Source of the DNA: Ardenticatenaceae bacterium
GTDB lineage: Bacteria; Chloroflexota; Anaerolineae; Promineifilales; Promineifilaceae
Assembly: GCA_020634435.1 (NCBI GenBank)
Contig: JACKBS010000012.1
Location: 62,001 to 126,000 of the forward strand
DNA length: 64,000 nucleotides
Direction: 5' to 3'
Below the pieces are notes generated by a model, which saw only the letters and a list, made by a program, of their open reading frames with translations, was not told the origin of the DNA and made no database searches. This document shows positions 17,568 through 27,300 of the stretch, piece after piece. The position numbers were made by a program, and so were the translations under genes. The number at the start of each line of letters is the position of its first letter. Within the stretch, counting starts at the first letter, position 1.

Positions 17568-19553
17568 ATGTTTAAGCGAAAAACGTTATCCGTCGTTTTT
17601 CTGGCAGCGGTTGTTGCTATCATCTTGGGTGCCTGCACTCCGCAAACCGAAGCTGTGCCAGTTGAGGTAACCAGGGTTGTTACAGAAACCGTCACGCTGG
17701 AAGGGGAACCCGTAGAAGTGACCCGGATTGTGACTGAAACGATAATAGAAGCCGCAACAGCCGTACCTGAACCACCAGTAAGCAAAGATTTAATCGTCTG
17801 TATGGGGCAGGAACCGGACACACTTTACACCTATGGCTCTAGTCTGTTAGCTTCCAGCACTATCCAACATGCTCTGTTTGAAATTGATTACACCAATCTA
17901 TCCTATGGCTACCAGGCTCATGGCTTGGAAAGCCTGCCCAGCCTGTCGAATGGGGGCGCTGTCTTAAATGAGGTTGCCGTACAAGAGGGAGACCGGGTTG
18001 TGAATGTCAGTGGGGATGTGGTGGAACTGACCACTGGCGAAGTGGTGCAATTAAGCGATGGCCGTGAGGTTACCTTTGAGGGCACCCCGCTGACCATGAA
18101 CCAGTTGGTGGTCGATTTTACCATGAAGCCCCGTGTCTGGGCGGACGGCACACCAGTAACGGCAGCGGATTCCCTTTGGAGCTTTATGGTAGATGGTTCC
18201 CCTGATACACAGACGGGCAAGTTTACCATCGAACGGACAGCTGCCTATGAGGCTACGGGCGAGCGCAGCACACGGTGGACAGGTGTGCCCGGCTTTATGG
18301 ATTCACTCTATTTCACTAATTTCTGGGCACCGTTGCCAGAGCATCTATGGGGACATCTCACACCCGCAGAACTCATTACCGCGGAAGAATCTACTCGCCT
18401 GCCGGTGGGTGATGGGCCATTTAAATTGGTGGAATGGATTGCCGGAGACAGTATCCGCGTTGAACGAAATGAGTATTATTATCGTGCAGATGAAGGTTTG
18501 CCTTATCTGGACAGCGTGACCTATAAATTTATACCCGATACAAATCAGCTATTGGCTCAATTGCTATCCGGGCAATGCGACATTGGCACCCAGGACGGCA
18601 TCAACGAGAGCCAATCACCTTTCCTCATTGAGGCGGAAGAAAATGGCCTGCTGATTCCCTATTTCCAGACCGGCACTGCGTTTGAGCATATCGATTTTGG
18701 CATCGATCCATATGGGGACTATGCCAATTCTCGCCCCGACTGGTTTGAAGATGTACGGGTGCGCCAGGCGATGTTAATGTGTACAGACCGACAAAGCATG
18801 GTGGATTCAATATTGTACGGCCGTACCGAAGTCATTCATGGCTATGTGCCCACTATCCACCCCCTTTACCCGGATGAGGGCATGACCGAATGGCCGTACG
18901 ACGTTGGTGCTGCCAATGCCCTGCTGGATGAAGTTGGTTTTATCGACAGTGACGGAGATGGCCTGCGTGAGTATTATGCCGCTGGTACTGCCGGTGGGGA
19001 TGCCAGCTGGGATGGTGAACCCTTCAGCGTTCCGGCCATGACCACCGTTGCAAACGATATGCGTGAACAAATAATGCAAATCTTCCAGGCCAACATGGCT
19101 GACTGTGGCATAAAAATTGTGCTAAATTATCTCCCGGCCGGAGAATATTTTGCCGATGGCCCTGATGGTCCTCTTTTTGGTCGTCACTTCGATCTAGGCT
19201 TATTCGCCTGGCTTACTGGGGTCGATCCCAGCTGCGATTTGTTCCGCACATCAAACATTACCGGTCCCATTGAGGAAGGATTTGGGGGATGGGGCAATGT
19301 AAACAATACTGGCTGGTCCAACGAGGCGTTTGATGCCGCCTGCACCCAGGCGTTAAGCAACTTACCCGGCACACCTGAATATGAAGAAGGCCACAAAGAA
19401 GCCCAGCGTATCTTCTCCCAGGAGCTGCCCATCATGCCTATTTTCCTGCGGCTCAAAGTAGCTGCCGCCCGCACGGGGGTAGTCAACTTTGGCGTAGATC
19501 CAACTGAAAATTCAGAACTGTGGAATATCTTCGAGATCGACCTGGAGGGATAA
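17568..19553 (+). CDS. ABC transporter family-5 solute-binding lipoprotein
   Basis: A 661-aa extracytoplasmic substrate-binding protein of the peptide/nickel/opine type (SBP_bac_5). ATG 17568 follows GGAGG. Residues 1-21 are a lipoprotein signal with the lipobox LGAC; Cys is lipidated. A linker with VEVTRVVTETVTLEG and VEVTRIVTET repeats, characteristic of Chloroflexota binding proteins, precedes the domain. The core shows ADGTPVTAADSLWSF, GPFKLVEW and RVRQAMLMCTDRQSM. Normally two permease and two ATPase genes follow; here the next gene is on the opposite strand, so this is an orphan receptor that must share a transporter encoded elsewhere. Confidence 0.93.
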   Translation: MFKRKTLSVVFLAAVVAIILGACTPQTEAVPVEVTRVVTETVTLEGEPVEVTRIVTETIIEAATAVPEPPVSKDLIVCMGQEPDTLYTYGSSLLASSTIQHALFEIDYTNLSYGYQAHGLESLPSLSNGGAVLNEVAVQEGDRVVNVSGDVVELTTGEVVQLSDGREVTFEGTPLTMNQLVVDFTMKPRVWADGTPVTAADSLWSFMVDGSPDTQTGKFTIERTAAYEATGERSTRWTGVPGFMDSLYFTNFWAPLPEHLWGHLTPAELITAEESTRLPVGDGPFKLVEWIAGDSIRVERNEYYYRADEGLPYLDSVTYKFIPDTNQLLAQLLSGQCDIGTQDGINESQSPFLIEAEENGLLIPYFQTGTAFEHIDFGIDPYGDYANSRPDWFEDVRVRQAMLMCTDRQSMVDSILYGRTEVIHGYVPTIHPLYPDEGMTEWPYDVGAANALLDEVGFIDSDGDGLREYYAAGTAGGDASWDGEPFSVPAMTTVANDMREQIMQIFQANMADCGIKIVLNYLPAGEYFADGPDGPLFGRHFDLGLFAWLTGVDPSCDLFRTSNITGPIEEGFGGWGNVNNTGWSNEAFDAACTQALSNLPGTPEYEEGHKEAQRIFSQELPIMPIFLRLKVAAARTGVVNFGVDPTENSELWNIFEIDLEG

Positions 19554-22046
19554 AGCCAGGCGGTGTAGCTCAGCCACTGTAGGTACATCCACTCGGGCAA
19601 ATGCCGTCAGACTGGCAATCAAATACGGTCTGGCGGCATTTTGCTGCTCCAGGCCTAACAGTGACTGTGCTATACCCAGGCTGCCCTTCCCAAATCCACA
19701 GCTGGTGCGACTGGCCTGTGGCGGCAAGGCTGACAATACCGCCTGATATTGCACCAACGATTTTGTATATGCTTTGGTCATCAAATAATGTTCGGCCCGA
19801 TGCAGACGCACATTAACCAGCATATTGACATCCTGAGATTGTCTTGCCAACCGATCACTTTCTTCCCAGAATGACTCCGCCTGCTTGAAACGGCCGTTTT
19901 GCCAGGCCAGTCCGCCCCGGCTGGCCGCAATCGCAGCGGCACGCGCCTTGAGACGCAGCAAACGGGCAACATCGAAAGCTGCCTGTTGGTAACGGCGGCT
20001 CTCGCCCCAATTCTCTTGATGGTGACGCACGACGGCCAGGGTATTAAACAAAATGGCCAGGCGTTCCTGGTGGCTTATTTTTTTAGCGACGGCAATTCCC
20101 TGCACACAGGCTGTATCGGCCGCATCATAATCTTGTCGCTCAATGGCCAGCCAGGCCAGATGATCTCGCAGGGTAGCTTGTTGAAACCAATCCTCTTTGC
20201 GCTCCGCCAGCGCAAGCGCCTGGTGGTAGAGGGTGGTAGCCGCCTGCGGTTGACCACGCCATCGGGCGAGATTACCCTGTGCCAGCCACAATTCGATTAA
20301 AACTGGTGCTTGTTCTTTCCTTTTTTGAGCCAGATGGACACCTTCTTCATACTGTTGGCTGGCCGCCAGCCAGTTTCCGTTGGCCACGGCCGTTTTTCCC
20401 CTTTCCAAGCAGACTGCCGGACGATGCCGGGCCAAACCCGCCTCTGTTGTCAATATGGTAAGCGAATGGAGCGTTTCGGCGCTTCCCACAGTGACCGCCT
20501 GGCGACGGGCCAAAGCCACCCGCCGCAGCTGACACCAGACAAATTTCTTGTTTTGCCCCAGTTGCCGGGCCGCAAATTCGGCCGTTTGCAAAAGTGTGTC
20601 CAGTTCCGCCAGAGGAACGGAAGATTGCAGATAGGGGTAAGCATCAACCAGTCCGGAAAATAGCTGGGACCACATTTTCTGCTGCGCAGCTAACCGCAGT
20701 GCTGACCAAAGATGGGCTATCTCTTGAACGGCTGAAAAACCTGCCTGTTCGAGGGTGAGATAATAATGAATATAGTTTTGTTCAGCCGCAGCCTGACTGT
20801 CTAGGGGGAGCTTTTGCAGGCAGAAATAAACCAGTGGGTGAAGCTGATAGCGTACCTCTGTCTGCCCGCCATGTGATTCAACTAAAGACAGATTGTGCAG
20901 CGTGCGCAATCTGTCCTGGGTATCAGCCAGCGGTAGATTGTAGATGGCCGCAACGGCCGTCTCTAAAAACGAATCTCGGCCAAATATTCGCAGCCCCACC
21001 AAAAATTGCTGCAACCTATCCGGTAGTTGCTGATAGCTTAACGCAAGGGAGCGTTGTACGCTGAGTTCTTCATAGGTGAGGAGATTGAGAAGGTCATCTG
21101 TTTGCCGTAAACGCGTTAAAAAATCGTGGATGTGCCAGCCAGGCTCGTAGATCAGGCGGCTGGCGGCAATAGCCAAAGCGAGCGGCAGCTGGCCCAATAG
21201 CTCGGCAATCTGCCTCAGGGCTTCTTTTTCACTGGCAGTAAATTCTCGCGGTAAAAGGGAGCGAAAAAGGGTGAGCGCTTCCTCATCTGTTGCCGAAAAA
21301 GGACGGATCTCAAACGGCTGCCCGCCAACTGCGACCACTAGGTCCCGCCGACGGGTGGTTATGAGTACCCCACAGCCCGGCGCAGAAGGTAAAATGTCGC
21401 GGATTTCCACACTGGTCTGCACATCATCAAGCACCAACAAAAAGCGTTTATCGGCCAGCAGCTGCCTAACCACTCTGGCCCGGCTGGCCACATCCTGAAA
21501 GGGCGAGACGTCCAGGCCATACCCATGCGCCATCGTCGCCAGCGCCGCCAGCGTCCCGGTACGAGCCGCTTCGATCCACAATACACCATCGGGAAAAGAT
21601 GGCCGTAGTTGATACGCCAGTTGGGCGGCCAACACCGTTTTGCCTACACCCCCCATGCCCTGTAAACAAACGATGTTTCGCTCACCTTCGGCCAGGACAG
21701 TGGCTTCAATGTCCGCCATTAGCTGCTGCCGACCGCAAAAATAAGAAAGTTTGGGTACAGCTTGGAAGGGGGCCGCTCCATTGACCATCGCCATGGACTT
21801 AACTAAAAAATCTGGCAAATATCCAGCGGCCACGAGCAGCGATTCGGCTTCCGTATGGCTGAGGTGCAGAATTTTGGCTAGTTGGAGGACTCCCTTAGCC
21901 GTATGGGGCTTTTTCACCTGACCGTTCAGCCAGCTGACGATGGTGGTTTTTGGAATTCCAGACAGGCGCGACAATTGCCCGGCGCTGTAAGCAGAGCGTC
22001 GCACATACCGTTGTAAAACATCGGCAAATGCAGGTGAATCGACCAC
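19512..22046 (-). CDS. XRE-NB-ARC-TPR signalling ATPase
   Basis: About 844 aa. An N-terminal lambda-repressor-type HTH (AGQLSRLSGIPKTTIVSWLN) is followed by an NB-ARC ATPase: Walker A GMGGVGKTVLAA near 130, Walker B RFLLVLDDVQ, and GxP-type GQLPLALAIAA. The C-terminal half is TPR repeats (for example EEGVHLAQKRKEQAPVLIEL). This is the SWACOS/AP-ATPase architecture used in regulation or defence. The start is uncertain: GTG 22046 is used, but TTG at about 22074 would overlap the HxlR stop and allow coupling. The frame open to 22229 overlaps HxlR and is not accepted as coding. Its 3' end overlaps the lipoprotein gene end by 42 bases, tail to tail. Confidence 0.82.
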   Translation of the reverse strand: MVDSPAFADVLQRYVRRSAYSAGQLSRLSGIPKTTIVSWLNGQVKKPHTAKGVLQLAKILHLSHTEAESLLVAAGYLPDFLVKSMAMVNGAAPFQAVPKLSYFCGRQQLMADIEATVLAEGERNIVCLQGMGGVGKTVLAAQLAYQLRPSFPDGVLWIEAARTGTLAALATMAHGYGLDVSPFQDVASRARVVRQLLADKRFLLVLDDVQTSVEIRDILPSAPGCGVLITTRRRDLVVAVGGQPFEIRPFSATDEEALTLFRSLLPREFTASEKEALRQIAELLGQLPLALAIAASRLIYEPGWHIHDFLTRLRQTDDLLNLLTYEELSVQRSLALSYQQLPDRLQQFLVGLRIFGRDSFLETAVAAIYNLPLADTQDRLRTLHNLSLVESHGGQTEVRYQLHPLVYFCLQKLPLDSQAAAEQNYIHYYLTLEQAGFSAVQEIAHLWSALRLAAQQKMWSQLFSGLVDAYPYLQSSVPLAELDTLLQTAEFAARQLGQNKKFVWCQLRRVALARRQAVTVGSAETLHSLTILTTEAGLARHRPAVCLERGKTAVANGNWLAASQQYEEGVHLAQKRKEQAPVLIELWLAQGNLARWRGQPQAATTLYHQALALAERKEDWFQQATLRDHLAWLAIERQDYDAADTACVQGIAVAKKISHQERLAILFNTLAVVRHHQENWGESRRYQQAAFDVARLLRLKARAAAIAASRGGLAWQNGRFKQAESFWEESDRLARQSQDVNMLVNVRLHRAEHYLMTKAYTKSLVQYQAVLSALPPQASRTSCGFGKGSLGIAQSLLGLEQQNAARPYLIASLTAFARVDVPTVAELHRLALSLQVDLEDIPQF

Positions 22047-22065
22047 AATGGTGCCCGCTTTTGCT

Positions 22066-22722
22066 TCACTCAATGCTGCGGAAGCAGTTCCAAAAGGCTT
22101 CGAGTTCGGCCAGTTCCCCTTGCTTGATAGTGACATTTTCACTGGTAACAGCCGCTGCTGGCGTAATTTCATGCAAAAAAAGCTGGAATAGTTTTCGGGG
22201 ATCCCCTTCAAGCACCAATGTTGCTTCATCTACAGAGCTATAGCCGGTCCTTATACGGCCTTGTTCGATGATGGCAAAAACAACATCACTGTCCAGATGG
22301 AGTTCAACACGATGTGCTTGAGCACCGGAAGCGACCGGATTAAAGCGAAAGCGCAAAATACCAACCAGGGAATTGGGCGTTATGCTGTCGGCATCTGGTG
22401 GTGGAAGCGGCATAAACTGTAGGCCAAACTGGGACAAGGCGCCCAGGATAGGACGCAGCAAGTCCCCCTTCTCCGTTAACTCATACACAGTAGATGCTGC
22501 CGGTGGTGGCAGTAGCCGTTGGTGAATGAGTCCAAACTCTTCCAGCTTGCGCAGACGGTCCGTGAGCAAATTTGCCCCCATCCCTGGCAAGCTGCGCTGC
22601 AAATCACTAAAGCGGCGCGGGCCATGGGCCATTTCTCGAACCATGAGTAGTGTCCACCGCTCCCCGACAATATCCAGGGCATACGCCAATGGACATACTT
22701 GATGATAGCTTCTTGTTCCCAT
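22066..22722 (-). CDS. HxlR-family transcriptional regulator
   Basis: A 218-aa winged-helix regulator. The HxlR core occupies about residues 8-105: CPLAYALDIVGERWTLLMVR, RFSDLQRSLPGMGANLLTDR and LEEFGLIHQRLLPP. The second half resembles an SCP2-like ligand-binding extension (TGYSSVDEATLVLEGDPRKL). It diverges from the hydrolase gene with a 112-base AT-rich spacer containing an inverted repeat, so it probably represses itself and the hydrolase. It lies just upstream of the NB-ARC gene on the same strand. Confidence 0.88.
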   Translation of the reverse strand: MGTRSYHQVCPLAYALDIVGERWTLLMVREMAHGPRRFSDLQRSLPGMGANLLTDRLRKLEEFGLIHQRLLPPPAASTVYELTEKGDLLRPILGALSQFGLQFMPLPPPDADSITPNSLVGILRFRFNPVASGAQAHRVELHLDSDVVFAIIEQGRIRTGYSSVDEATLVLEGDPRKLFQLFLHEITPAAAVTSENVTIKQGELAELEAFWNCFRSIE

Positions 22723-22834
22723 AACCTTAGTATAGTTGATTTAATTATAAATTACCATTGATTGTAGTAACTAATATAATTATAATATCAGTTACTTTAA
22801 AAATATATACTAACCCTACGAAAGGAACAGCCAC
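22723..22834. promoter_or_regulatory. Divergent promoter region with candidate HxlR operator
   Basis: Strongly AT-rich. GTAACT and AGTTAC (about 22767-22796) form an inverted repeat around a 17-base AT core. The hydrolase ribosome binding site is GAAAGGAAC before ATG 22835. Confidence 0.5.
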
Positions 22835-24136
22835 ATGAAATGCCAGGTGAAAGATATTGCCCTTTTTTACGAAGTGCGGGGTAGCGGTCGGCCGATATTG
22901 ATGATTCATGGGTATTACCTGGATCATCAGGTGATGATGGGTGCAATGGAACCAATTTTTGCCAGCCACCCCGGCTGGCAACGCATTTACTTTGACATGC
23001 CTGGCATGGGCCAGACGCCTGGTCCAGAGTGGGTTAACAGCAGCGATGTCATGCTGGACGTAGTGGATGCCTTTGTCGAACAGGTGCTGGGCGATCGTTC
23101 TTTTGCCATTGCTGGCCTGTCTTACGGCGCTTATATAGCGCGTGGGCTGCTGCAACGTCGTTTTAGCCAGGTAGACGGATTATTGCTGTTTGCCCCTGTG
23201 GTCGCCCCGACCGAACCGGATGACTATCGTCCGAGCCATGGGGTTTTGGTGCGGGATGAGTCCGTGATTTCCGCGGTGCCGTTGCCGTTTCGGCCGCAGC
23301 TGGAAGGCACAATGGTGGTGCAGGATGGCCGTGTTTTCAACCGGCTGCCCACTGAATTTGCACCGGGCTTTTTTGGCGCTGATCGGCCGTTTTTAGAAAC
23401 GTTGCGCCAGCGCTATGCCTTCACTTTTGATCCCGACAAATTGCCAGACTCTTTTGCCAAACCAGTGCTTATCATTGCGGGGCGACAAGATTCAGGAGTA
23501 GGCTATTGGTGGCCAACCCAACTTATCACCCAATATCCTAGAGGCACGCTGGCCGTACTGGATCGAGCCGGGCACGGCCTGAACCTGGAGCAGGCTGGTT
23601 TGTTTAATCAGCTGGTGGCCGACTGGATAAAGCGCATGGTCGAAGCTGAAAACGGAACGCCGTACGACACGATGGAGGAACGGATAATTCGCACCTCAAT
23701 TGATGTGGACACAGATGTTCACACAGTCTGGGATGCCTGGACGACCGAAAAAGGCATTTCCAAATTTTTTGCCCCGGCCAGTCACATTGACCTGCGTGTA
23801 GGCGGAGTCTACGAACTGTACTTTGACCTTGAAGCCCCAAAAGGTCAACAGGGCAGCGAGGGCATGAAGCTTTTAGCTGTTGAACATGAAAAGCTGCTCA
23901 CGTTTACGTGGAATGCACCACCCCATTTGACTCAAATACGTGCCCAGCAAACCGTTGTGGCGGTTCGTTTTTTTCCATTACCGGGCGCGCGATCTAGAGT
24001 TGTGTTAACCCATTCTGGTTGGGGTGAGGGGGACGAATGGGATGAAGCCTTTGCCTATTTTGGGCACGTTTGGCCAACCGTGGTGCTAAAACGCTTACAA
24101 GATTACCTTGCAGGAATATCTAATCTGGGCCAATAA
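22835..24136 (+). CDS. Alpha/beta hydrolase fused to an SRPBCC (AHSA1-like) domain
   Basis: A 433-aa two-domain protein. Residues 1-270 are an alpha/beta hydrolase: oxyanion region MIHGYYLD, nucleophile elbow GLSYGA with Ser96, an acidic residue in IIAGRQDSG and the catalytic His in RAGHGLN. Residues ~285-430 are an SRPBCC/START-like ligand-binding barrel of the Aha1 C-terminal type (TDVHTVWDAWTTEKGISKFF, LRVGGVYELYF, VVLTHSGWGEGDEWDEAF). Soluble cytoplasmic enzyme; substrate unknown. Divergence from an HxlR regulator suggests induction by a small toxic organic compound, perhaps the hydrolase substrate. Confidence 0.88.
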   Translation: MKCQVKDIALFYEVRGSGRPILMIHGYYLDHQVMMGAMEPIFASHPGWQRIYFDMPGMGQTPGPEWVNSSDVMLDVVDAFVEQVLGDRSFAIAGLSYGAYIARGLLQRRFSQVDGLLLFAPVVAPTEPDDYRPSHGVLVRDESVISAVPLPFRPQLEGTMVVQDGRVFNRLPTEFAPGFFGADRPFLETLRQRYAFTFDPDKLPDSFAKPVLIIAGRQDSGVGYWWPTQLITQYPRGTLAVLDRAGHGLNLEQAGLFNQLVADWIKRMVEAENGTPYDTMEERIIRTSIDVDTDVHTVWDAWTTEKGISKFFAPASHIDLRVGGVYELYFDLEAPKGQQGSEGMKLLAVEHEKLLTFTWNAPPHLTQIRAQQTVVAVRFFPLPGARSRVVLTHSGWGEGDEWDEAFAYFGHVWPTVVLKRLQDYLAGISNLGQ

Positions 24137-24157
24137 AGTGGATGACAATCACGTATT

Positions 24158-24310
24158 GTGGAAGACGTAAATCCCACCGTGCTTAGCTGGTGCCAGATTA
24201 CCGAAAGCACTCGATGTACTCCAAAAGATTGGGATCCTATATGGAAAGACAAGGAAGATGAAAGGAAGCTAATAAGGGATACACGCATAGTTGAAGCAAT
24301 CTTGCGGTGA
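24158..24310 (+). CDS. Possible 50-aa protein fragment at the array edge
   Basis: GTG 24158 opens a frame reading VEDVNPTVLSWCQITES then TPKDWDPIWKDKEDER and ending IVEAILR at the first degenerate CRISPR repeat. The composition is protein-like but there is no ribosome binding site and no family match. It could be the remnant of a gene cut by the array. Confidence 0.25.
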   Translation: MEDVNPTVLSWCQITESTRCTPKDWDPIWKDKEDERKLIRDTRIVEAILR

Positions 24311-24378
24311 ATCCCTCATGGGAGCCAACGGTCGTTCTGACGTACCGCATGGGGTTCTGCTGTTGATCTGACAGGGAG

Positions 24379-27300
24379 GTCTAAATCCCTCTTGGAAACA
24401 CACGGCCGTTCTGACCGTTTGCTGAGGCACATAGCGTAGACTCCAGTGTGAGTCTAAATCCCTCTTGGAAACACACGGCCGTTCTGACTTGGAGAATGGG
24501 GATGGGTACTACGAAGAGGACTAGTCTAAATCCCTCTTGGAAACACACGGCCGTTCTGACCTGAACGAGAAGCAGACTGTGGTTCTTGGTGTTCGGTCTA
24601 AATCCCTCTTGGAGGGTTTTGCACCTAATAATGGCGACCACGAAAAACGTAACACCGACCACGTTTAGTGTAGCACAGGAGGTGAAAAACGTAGTAGGGT
24701 TAAAACTCCGGCCACGTTTTTCGTGACCTGAAATTTTTGAAACGTAACCCCAACCACGTTTTTCGCCGTTAGCTTTTTTTGCCCGTCACGTTTTAACAAG
24801 AGCGGGAATGCACGCCAGATATGCATTTCTACTACTGTTAAGTCGCCTTTTGAGGAAACCTTCTCGAAAATTTTTCAAAAAAGATCACATGTTCACTATA
24901 TTTTATTATCCGCAGTGGCCCTCGACATTGAACGGCCGTAGCTACACGACCAGCTCGTGAGGGCCAACCAGAACATCATGATCTAAATCCTCATCAATCT
25001 GCAGGCAATACAGCGACCGGCGGCCCGGACTGACTAAAGCTGCTGCTGTTCTGCTGTTAGTTTCACTTCCTAATTGCTTGTCTACCGCACGACTGATTTT
25101 GTAGCAAAAATCCCCGTTTTACATTAGAGCCAGTTTCAATGGGGGAGGGCCATTTTCCAGAGAGAAAATGAGAAACGTGGTCGCCATTATGCCTCATTTT
25201 TAATAGCAAAACCCTCCTCTTGGAAACACACGGCCGTTCTGACGCTGTTTAACGGTTTCATTTGATTGAACGACAAGAGTCTAAATCCCTCTTGGAAACA
25301 CACGGCCGTTCTGACCAGTTGATTCGTATCATTGTCGAGCGTCGTGAGATTGTCTAAATCCCTCTTGGAAGCTCACGGCCGTTCTGACGATCGGTGGTTT
25401 CCCCAAATAGGGGGCCCCCAATCTGTCTAAATCCCTCTTGGAAGCTCACGGCCGTTCTGACGTTGCTGGCGCTACGGTCTCGAAGAGTAGCTATTTTGTC
25501 TAAATCCCTCTTGGAAGCTCACGGCCGTTCTGACGATTTTTGTGGCTGTCGTTCGAGAAGATAAAACTAATAGTCTAAATCCCTCTTGGAAGCTCACGGC
25601 CGTTCTGACGGAAAGTATTGTATTCGCAACATACCAGGGCCAAACGTCTAAATCCCTCTTGGAAGCTCACGGCCGTTCTGACACAGCACAAGCTGCGCCA
25701 ATGAGCTATCAGCAGTTTGTCTAAATCCCTCTTGGAAGCTCACGGCCGTTCTGACCTTTGGGGGACACGTCGCACACGTTGGGCCGGAGTTTGTCTAAAT
25801 CCCTCTTGGAAGCTCACGGCCGTTCTGACTTACCGACACATTCGTTGTCGAAAGGCAACAACTCGTCTAAATCCCTCTTGGAAGCTCACGGCCGTTCTGA
25901 CCCACTTATACAGCTTCAGAAAAGTGCATTGGTTGTTGTCTAAATCCCTCTTGGAAGCTCACGGCCGTTCTGACGCTTTATCGTTCGCAATGAGCTGGCC
26001 GGTGATAATGGTCTAAATCCCTCTTGGAAGCTCACGGCCGTTCTGACAACCAAGTTGTATTAGATTTCGACCGAGTATTTGAAGTCTAAATCCCTCTTGG
26101 AAGCTCACGGCCGTTCTGACCCACCAGGAAAGTTTTTCCAACCCTGGTGGTGCTCACGTCTAAATCCCTCTTGGAAGCTCACGGCCGTTCTGACGCAGCG
26201 CACACTGTTAGCATTGAAGTACCCGAGAGGTCTAAATCCCTCTTGGAAGCTCACGGCCGTTCTGACGTGGAAAATCGTGATCCCAATGGCACAGGGCAGC
26301 GGTCTAAATCCCTCTTGGAAGCTCACGGCCGTTCTGACCCGATGGCATCGTAACATTTGAGTGGACAACATTGTAGTCTAAATCCCTCTTGGAAGCTCAC
26401 GGCCGTTCTGACGAGTGCAGATGCTAGCTCTGGCGGGTTCGATCCTACAGTCTAAATCCCTCTTGGAAGCTCACGGCCGTTCTGACATTTTGACAGAACT
26501 AGCAAGGAGAAAGCTTATGCTAGTCTAAATCCCTCTTGGAAGCTCACGGCCGTTCTGACGTCATACAAAGGCGGCAGGTCCTTCCGATGCTGATAGTCTA
26601 AATCCCTCTTGGAAGCTCACGGCCGTTCTGACAGGTTTTGAGGAAGAGCTGAAGAGCAAGCTCAATCGTCTAAATCCCTCTTGGAAGCTCACGGCCGTTC
26701 TGACGGTTATATTCCATCAAGTGGGCTTTATGTACAGGTGTCTAAATCCCTCTTGGAAGCTCACGGCCGTTCTGACACGACAGCTGGGAAATTCAATATG
26801 TTGGGGATCAAGTCTAAATCCCTCTTGGAAGCTCACGGCCGTTCTGACCGTAAAAGGAGGCTTTTTATGAAACGATATAGTTTTGTCTAAATCCCTCTTG
26901 GAAGCTCACGGCCGTTCTGACTTACCTCCAGTACAACCGGTATGAGGAATATCATACGTCTAAATCCCTCTTGGAAGCTCACGGCCGTTCTGACTATGTC
27001 ACATCAACTGCTGTCGTTGAGACGTGGTACGTCTAAATCCCTCTTGGAAGCTCACGGCCGTTCTGACACGAAGCGGCGGTAGATGTTCGCGATGTTGTTG
27101 CGGTCTAAATCCCTCTTGGAAGCTCACGGCCGTTCTGACGATGACGACCCTGGTGAGGGTAACCGGTGCTGTTGGGTCTAAATCCCTCTTGGAAGCTCAC
27201 GGCCGTTCTGACTGGGCCCCCCTGCCTCCACTCATGGAAACCCTCCTCGTCTAAATCCCTCTTGGAAGCTCACGGCCGTTCTGACAATCGCCATCGACGC

